Assembly: GCA_910577375.1 (NCBI GenBank)
Contig: CAJTLT010000001.1
Coordinates: 302,952-366,951, forward strand
From: an uncultured Christensenella sp.
GTDB taxonomy: Bacteria > Bacillota > Clostridia > Christensenellales > Borkfalkiaceae
DNA: 64,000 nt
Reading direction: 5' to 3'
The notes under the pieces are model-generated. The model saw nothing but the letters and a program-made list of their open reading frames with translations, made no database searches and had not been told where the DNA came from. Positions 60,068 to 64,000 of this stretch are shown piece by piece. The translations under genes and the position numbers were made by a program. Numbering within the stretch: the first letter of the stretch is position 1; the number at the start of each line of letters is the position of its first letter.

Positions 60068-61072
60068 TTATTCTGCCTGTAATGCCGTAACGGCTACCGT
60101 TGCAACAATATCGTCAACACTGCACCCGCGCGACAAATCATTTAAAGGTTTGGCAAAGCCCTGACATATAGGACCGATAGCCATATATCCGCCGAAACGC
60201 TGTGCAATTTTATAACCTATATTACCTGCATTAATGTTAGGGAATACAAATACGTTTGCATGCCCCGCCACTTTGGAATCGGGCGCTTTAAGTTTACCGA
60301 CTTCGGGAGCAACCGCAGCGTCAAACTGAAATTCCCCGTCAAGAGCGAGTTCAGGCGCAGTCTCTTTTGCAAGAGCAGTCGCCTGCTGAACTTTGGGTAC
60401 GGTCTGCGTAAATTTATCGTCGTTCCCGCTCCCCTTAGTTGAAAAAGAAAGCATTGCAACTCTCGGTTCGATACCGGCAATATCTTTTGCCGTCTTTGCA
60501 GAAGTAATTGCTATGTCTGCAAGCTGTTCTGCCGTAGGCTCTATATTTATAGCGCAATCGGCAAACACGGCAACACCGTCCGGATTATAGGGATTCGATT
60601 TATCGGGAGCAATCATTATAAAACAACTGGAAACGGTTTTAATACCTGCCGCGGTTTTAACAACCTGCAACCCCGGACGCAAGGTATTTGCCGTGGAATG
60701 GCACGCACCCGAAACATAACCGTCTACATCTCCCGCTTTAAGCATAAGAGCGCCGAACATTGTTCTGTCTTTCGCTTGTTCGGCAGCCTGTTCCTCGGTC
60801 ATTCCTTTTGATTTTCTCGCTTCATAAAGGATTTTTGCATAACCGTCAGTTTTTTCGGAAGTAAGCGGGTCAATAAGCGTAACTCCTTTCAAATCAACAT
60901 CGGGGGCTATTTTTTTACATTCAGCCTCATTCCCTATTAAAACAATTTTCGCAATTCCTTCTTTAGTAATCAGCGCGGCAGCCTCTACGACACGCTTGTC
61001 CTCTCCCTCGCAAAGAACAATCGTCTTTTTGAGTTTTGCAGCTTTTGCTTTTATTTCTTCCAACAGCGACAT
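60068..61072 (-). CDS. pta: Phosphate acetyltransferase
   Basis: 334 residues, the short (single-domain) form typical of Firmicutes. It converts acetyl-CoA and phosphate to acetyl phosphate. Motifs include IVLCEGEDKRVVEAA, GYVSGACHSTANTLRPGLQ and the C-terminal GPICQGFAKPLNDLSRGCSVDD. AAGGAG precedes the ATG. First gene of pta-ackA. Confidence 0.97.
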   Translation of the reverse strand: MSLLEEIKAKAAKLKKTIVLCEGEDKRVVEAAALITKEGIAKIVLIGNEAECKKIAPDVDLKGVTLIDPLTSEKTDGYAKILYEARKSKGMTEEQAAEQAKDRTMFGALMLKAGDVDGYVSGACHSTANTLRPGLQVVKTAAGIKTVSSCFIMIAPDKSNPYNPDGVAVFADCAINIEPTAEQLADIAITSAKTAKDIAGIEPRVAMLSFSTKGSGNDDKFTQTVPKVQQATALAKETAPELALDGEFQFDAAVAPEVGKLKAPDSKVAGHANVFVFPNINAGNIGYKIAQRFGGYMAIGPICQGFAKPLNDLSRGCSVDDIVATVAVTALQAE

Positions 61073-61117
61073 ATTATGATTTCTCCTTAAAACGCTTTAT
61101 TTTTATTACAAACCGTT

Positions 61118-61146
61118 GTATAATTTTAAATAATTTGTTTACACAA
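61118..61146 (-). promoter_or_regulatory. Possible pta-ackA promoter
   Basis: On the - strand: TTGTGT (61141-61146), 17-bp spacer, TTATAC (61118-61123). Confidence 0.45.
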
Positions 61147-61190
61147 CGTTTCTATTATATACCAGATTATTTTGATTGTAAAGACTTAAA

Positions 61191-62348
61191 ATGAAAATTT
61201 GCAGCGTAATTTGTGAATTTAACCCTTTTCACAACGGACATCAATATTTTTTGCAACGCGCAAGAGAAATAACCTCCTGCGACTATTTGCTGTGTATTAT
61301 GAGCAGCAGTTTTACGCAACGCGGGGAAATTGCCGTTATCGATAAATACACAAGAGCCAAACACGCCGTTTTAGGCGGTGCCGATTGCGTTTTGGAACTA
61401 CCCGCAATATTTTCAGTTGCGCCGGCGGAAATTTTCACAAAAGGAGCAATAAAAATAATTTCGGCAATTCCGTCAATAAACGCTTTGGCTTTCGGTTGTG
61501 AAAATGCAGATAAAAACGAGTTGTTAAACACAGCAAAATTGCTCGGCAAAGAAAATAATGAATTCAAAAATTTTTTATCGGAAGAATTAAAAAGCGGTCA
61601 GAGCTATATAAAAAGCTATCTGAATGCTTTTGAAAAAATCGGCGGCAATAATAAAATTCTGCAACAACCTAACAACATACTTGCAATCGAATACATTAAA
61701 GCAATAAATTACACGAACAACGATATTGAAATATTTCCGGTTAAACGTATCGGTGCAGATTTTAACGACGGAGAATTGAAAGAAAATTTCTCTTCTGCGA
61801 GCGCGATAAGGCAAAATTCTAATTCTCCTAAGATAATAAATAATGTACCCCCTTTTGTTTTTAAAGATTTAAAAAGCTTTTCCAAGGAAAACGAACTATA
61901 CGAAAAACTTTTGAAACTCATACTTTCCCGCACCGACTCTGCCGATTTAAAAAAAATATACGGTTGCACCGAAGGGCTTGAAAATACGCTTAAACATCTT
62001 GAAAACTTAACATTTAATCAAATAATAGATAAATCGACTTCAAAACGATATCCTTCGTCAAGAATCAAAAGAATTCTTTGCGCAAATTTTCTCGGATTAT
62101 ATAAAAAAGACTGTGAAATCATCTTAAAATCAAATTTATATCTTACTCCGCTTGCAGTCAAAAAAGAAAGTGCCGCAACAATTTTATCAGAGCTTGCAAA
62201 ATCACAGTATCCCATTATAACAAGCGGTTCAGACATACAAAAGCTGAATACACAATCTTTAAAGTGTAAAAAACTTGATGATTTTGCTTTTAAACAATGG
62301 CAGCAGATTACAGAAAAATCTCTTACATCTAAAATGCTAACAATATAA
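61191..62348 (+). CDS. tmcAL: tRNA(Met) cytidine acetate ligase (YlbM type)
   Basis: 385 residues. The nucleotidyltransferase start CEFNPFHNGH has the HxGH ATP motif (His14, His17); MSSSFTQRGE and GADCVLELP follow. In Bacillus this enzyme makes N4-acetylcytidine at the wobble base of elongator tRNA-Met using acetate and ATP. It is divergent from pta-ackA, so a gene that uses acetate sits by those that make it; this neighbourhood is common in Firmicutes. No clear Shine-Dalgarno precedes the ATG. Confidence 0.93.
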   Translation: MKICSVICEFNPFHNGHQYFLQRAREITSCDYLLCIMSSSFTQRGEIAVIDKYTRAKHAVLGGADCVLELPAIFSVAPAEIFTKGAIKIISAIPSINALAFGCENADKNELLNTAKLLGKENNEFKNFLSEELKSGQSYIKSYLNAFEKIGGNNKILQQPNNILAIEYIKAINYTNNDIEIFPVKRIGADFNDGELKENFSSASAIRQNSNSPKIINNVPPFVFKDLKSFSKENELYEKLLKLILSRTDSADLKKIYGCTEGLENTLKHLENLTFNQIIDKSTSKRYPSSRIKRILCANFLGLYKKDCEIILKSNLYLTPLAVKKESAATILSELAKSQYPIITSGSDIQKLNTQSLKCKKLDDFAFKQWQQITEKSLTSKMLTI

Positions 62349-62378
62349 AAACAGCCCGACTTTTTGCGGGCTGTTTTT
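62348..62378. terminator. Bidirectional terminator after tmcAL
   Basis: 11-bp arms AAAACAGCCCG/CGGGCTGTTTT with an 8-base loop, shared with the converging pseudouridine synthase gene. Confidence 0.9.
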
Positions 62379-62381
62379 AAT

Positions 62382-63080
62382 TTATAATGAATTCAAATAA
62401 TCAATTTCCTGTACGGTAAGCTTTCTGTAAGAGCCGCGATCAAGCCCGCGCAATGAAATTTCACCGATTTTTATACGTTTTAACAACATTACTTCTTTAC
62501 CGATGGTCGCAAACATTTTTCTTATTTCTCTGTTTTTACCTTCGGTAATAGTAATATGAATTTTTGTATATGCCTTGTTTGTTTCAACAATATGCGCTTT
62601 ACATTTTTTTGTAACGTAACCGTCTATTTCTATTCCGCTTCTTATAGGATTCAAAGCGGTTTCCGTTACTGTTCCTTCAACCTTGACAAGATAAGTTTTA
62701 GGAACCTCATTCGACGGATGCGTAAGCTTTTGAGCAAGCTCGCCGTCGGTAGTCATAATCAAAAGTCCTTCGCTGTCATAATCAAGTCTGCCTACCGGAT
62801 AAATTCTGCCCGCCCCCTGCGGCATTAAATCCATTACCGTTTTTCTGCCTTTATCATCGGAAACAGAACAAATATAACCCTTAGGTTTGTTAAGCAAATA
62901 GTATTCATTTTTTTTGATTGTCACTTTGTTTCCGTTTACGAAAACTTCGTCCTCTCCGCCTACTTCGGTTCCAAGTTCCGCAACCCTACCATTTATCTTA
63001 ACTTTTCCGTCAGATATCATTTTATCGCACTCGCGACGCGAAGCAACTCCTGCCGCCGCAAGATATTTGTTTATACGCAT
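62382..63080 (-). CDS. rluB: RluB-type rRNA pseudouridine synthase
   Basis: 232 residues. N-terminal S4 RNA-binding domain (INKYLAAAGVASRRECDKMI) and RsuA/RluB/E/F-type catalytic domain with the nucleophile Asp in VGRLDYDSEGLL and TEGKNREIRKMFATIG. It isomerises a uridine in 23S rRNA (RluB) or a close relative. The gene starts 12 bases after the carboxypeptidase stop. Confidence 0.93.
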   Translation of the reverse strand: MRINKYLAAAGVASRRECDKMISDGKVKINGRVAELGTEVGGEDEVFVNGNKVTIKKNEYYLLNKPKGYICSVSDDKGRKTVMDLMPQGAGRIYPVGRLDYDSEGLLIMTTDGELAQKLTHPSNEVPKTYLVKVEGTVTETALNPIRSGIEIDGYVTKKCKAHIVETNKAYTKIHITITEGKNREIRKMFATIGKEVMLLKRIKIGEISLRGLDRGSYRKLTVQEIDYLNSL

Positions 63081-63092
63081 TTTTATACCAAC

Positions 63093-64000
63093 TTAATTTT
63101 CAGTACTCATAATACTATATAAATCCGCACAAAAAATCAAGTTGTTTTGATTATAAATTTCAAGCCTGCCCGCGTAATCACCCGCTTTGATTTTTTTGTC
63201 ATTCATGTCAGAAATTACTTTAAAACTCAAAGTTTCAGCGTTTTTTACAATAATTTTTTCATTTTTTGCCAATTTGCAAAGTACTTCGCCAGATATAAAT
63301 ATGCTGTTTTGGTCTATATTAAGCACTTTATAATCAGAAAAACATTTATCTAAAAGCTGCGAGCTTCTTTCATACATATCATAACAATTTAATACAACAG
63401 TAACAACGTCCATTCCGTTGCGCTCAGCCGATGAAACAAGACATCTTCCAGCTTTCACGGTATAACCGGTCTTTACTCCGTTTGCGCCCTCATAATTCCG
63501 AAGCATTTTATTTTTATTTTCATAACTTCTGAATTTTCCGCTGTAACTTTTAGAAGAAACAATTTGTTTAAACGTATCGTTTTTCATAGCTTTGCAAGCT
63601 ATAACGCATAAATCTCTGGCTGTTGTATAATGTTCGTCATCCGGCAAACCGCTTGGATTTTTAAAGTTAGTATTTTTAGCGCCTAGCTGAGCCGCGCGCT
63701 CATTCATAACTTTTATAAAATTCTCTATACTTCCGCTGTGGTGAATAGCTAAAGCCGCCGCACTGTCGTTACCGGAACGCAACATCAATCCATATACCAA
63801 ATCCCGCACGTCTATCTGTTCGTCTTTCTTGAGATATATGCTTGAGCCCTCTACTCCCACTGCAGCGTCGGGTACAGTTATTACTTCGTCAAGATTGCAA
63901 TCTTCAACGATGATAAGCGCAGTCATAATCTTGGTAGTACTTGCCATTGGCAACCGTTGGTCGGCATTATTTTCAGCCAGAACTGTTTCAGTGGAAAGTT
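63093..64000 (-). CDS. D-alanyl-D-alanine carboxypeptidase (DacF/PBP5 type), 5' end outside window
   Basis: The frame is open to the window edge (LSTETVLAENNADQ just before), so the signal peptide and first residues are missing; the TTG at 63953 is internal. Catalytic motifs are complete: SxxK in MASTTKIMT, SxN in RSGNDSA and KTG in GVKTGYT. The C-terminal beta domain follows (KLAKNEKIIVKNAE), but the usual amphipathic membrane anchor after it looks short. It trims the terminal D-Ala of peptidoglycan stems outside the membrane. Confidence 0.93.
   Translation of the reverse strand, partial: LSTETVLAENNADQRLPMASTTKIMTALIIVEDCNLDEVITVPDAAVGVEGSSIYLKKDEQIDVRDLVYGLMLRSGNDSAAALAIHHSGSIENFIKVMNERAAQLGAKNTNFKNPSGLPDDEHYTTARDLCVIACKAMKNDTFKQIVSSKSYSGKFRSYENKNKMLRNYEGANGVKTGYTVKAGRCLVSSAERNGMDVVTVVLNCYDMYERSSQLLDKCFSDYKVLNIDQNSIFISGEVLCKLAKNEKIIVKNAETLSFKVISDMNDKKIKAGDYAGRLEIYNQNNLIFCADLYSIMSTEN

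Overview
The window is AT-rich and gene-dense. It looks like chromosomal DNA of a low-GC Gram-positive bacterium of the Clostridia type. The main evidence is an IspH fused to ribosomal S1 domains, a glgB-glgC-glgD-glgA-glgP glycogen operon with a GlgC/GlgD pair, WhiA, a LexA with a Firmicutes-style promoter, MutS2, a T-box leader on thrS, GAGG-type ribosome binding sites and sigma-A-like promoters. I see no prophage, insertion sequence, plasmid or CRISPR genes, so almost everything here is core genome.

Layout. 1-4.0 kb (+): end of a BaiN-like flavoprotein, a chorismate mutase/cytidylate kinase fusion, plsC and ispH-rpsA, tightly packed. 4.1-6.0 kb (+): htpG. 6.1-14.4 kb (+): the glycogen synthesis and breakdown operon. 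14.4-16.6 kb (+): a tyrosine recombinase preceded by a perfect long palindrome with dif architecture, a small Cys-rich protein on the other strand, and lexA. 16.65-32.7 kb (mostly -): a CDF transporter, tRNA-Thr(GGT), pfkB-type kinase, pfkA, dnaE, whiA, a PHP protein, murB, an orphan solute-binding protein, yebC, an rRNA methyltransferase, rplT-rpmI-infC with an attenuator-type leader, and thrS under a T-box. 33.0-35.5 kb (+): leuS. 35.5-49.2 kb (-): a small membrane protein/HTH pair, acpP, tex, two DNA repair genes, an M16 protease with a YlxY-type deacetylase, mutS2, a U32 protein, a HAD phosphatase and uvrC. 49.2-64 kb (mostly -): a secreted pectate-lyase lipoprotein, arsR/copA/nitroreductase with a divergent HxlR regulator, asparaginase-asnS, rpmF-yceD, ackA-pta, tmcAL (+), an rluB-type synthase and a truncated D,D-carboxypeptidase.

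The most interesting signal is at 14.57-14.62 kb. A 28-bp core of two 11-bp mirror-image arms around a 6-bp centre sits 57 bp upstream of a solitary XerS-like tyrosine recombinase. All genes to its left read towards it and nearly all genes to its right also read towards it. Together these suggest a self-contained XerS/dif-type chromosome dimer resolution locus at the replication terminus. That reading is an inference from architecture and needs whole-genome skew to confirm. Other points worth a look are the AroH-Cmk fusion, a histone-like tail on GlgA, a DKTAT (not DKTGT) phosphorylation motif in the copper ATPase, a murB-whiA cluster lacking rapZ and yvcK, several promoters placed almost on the start codon, and a membrane-anchored HTH regulator facing a two-helix membrane protein.
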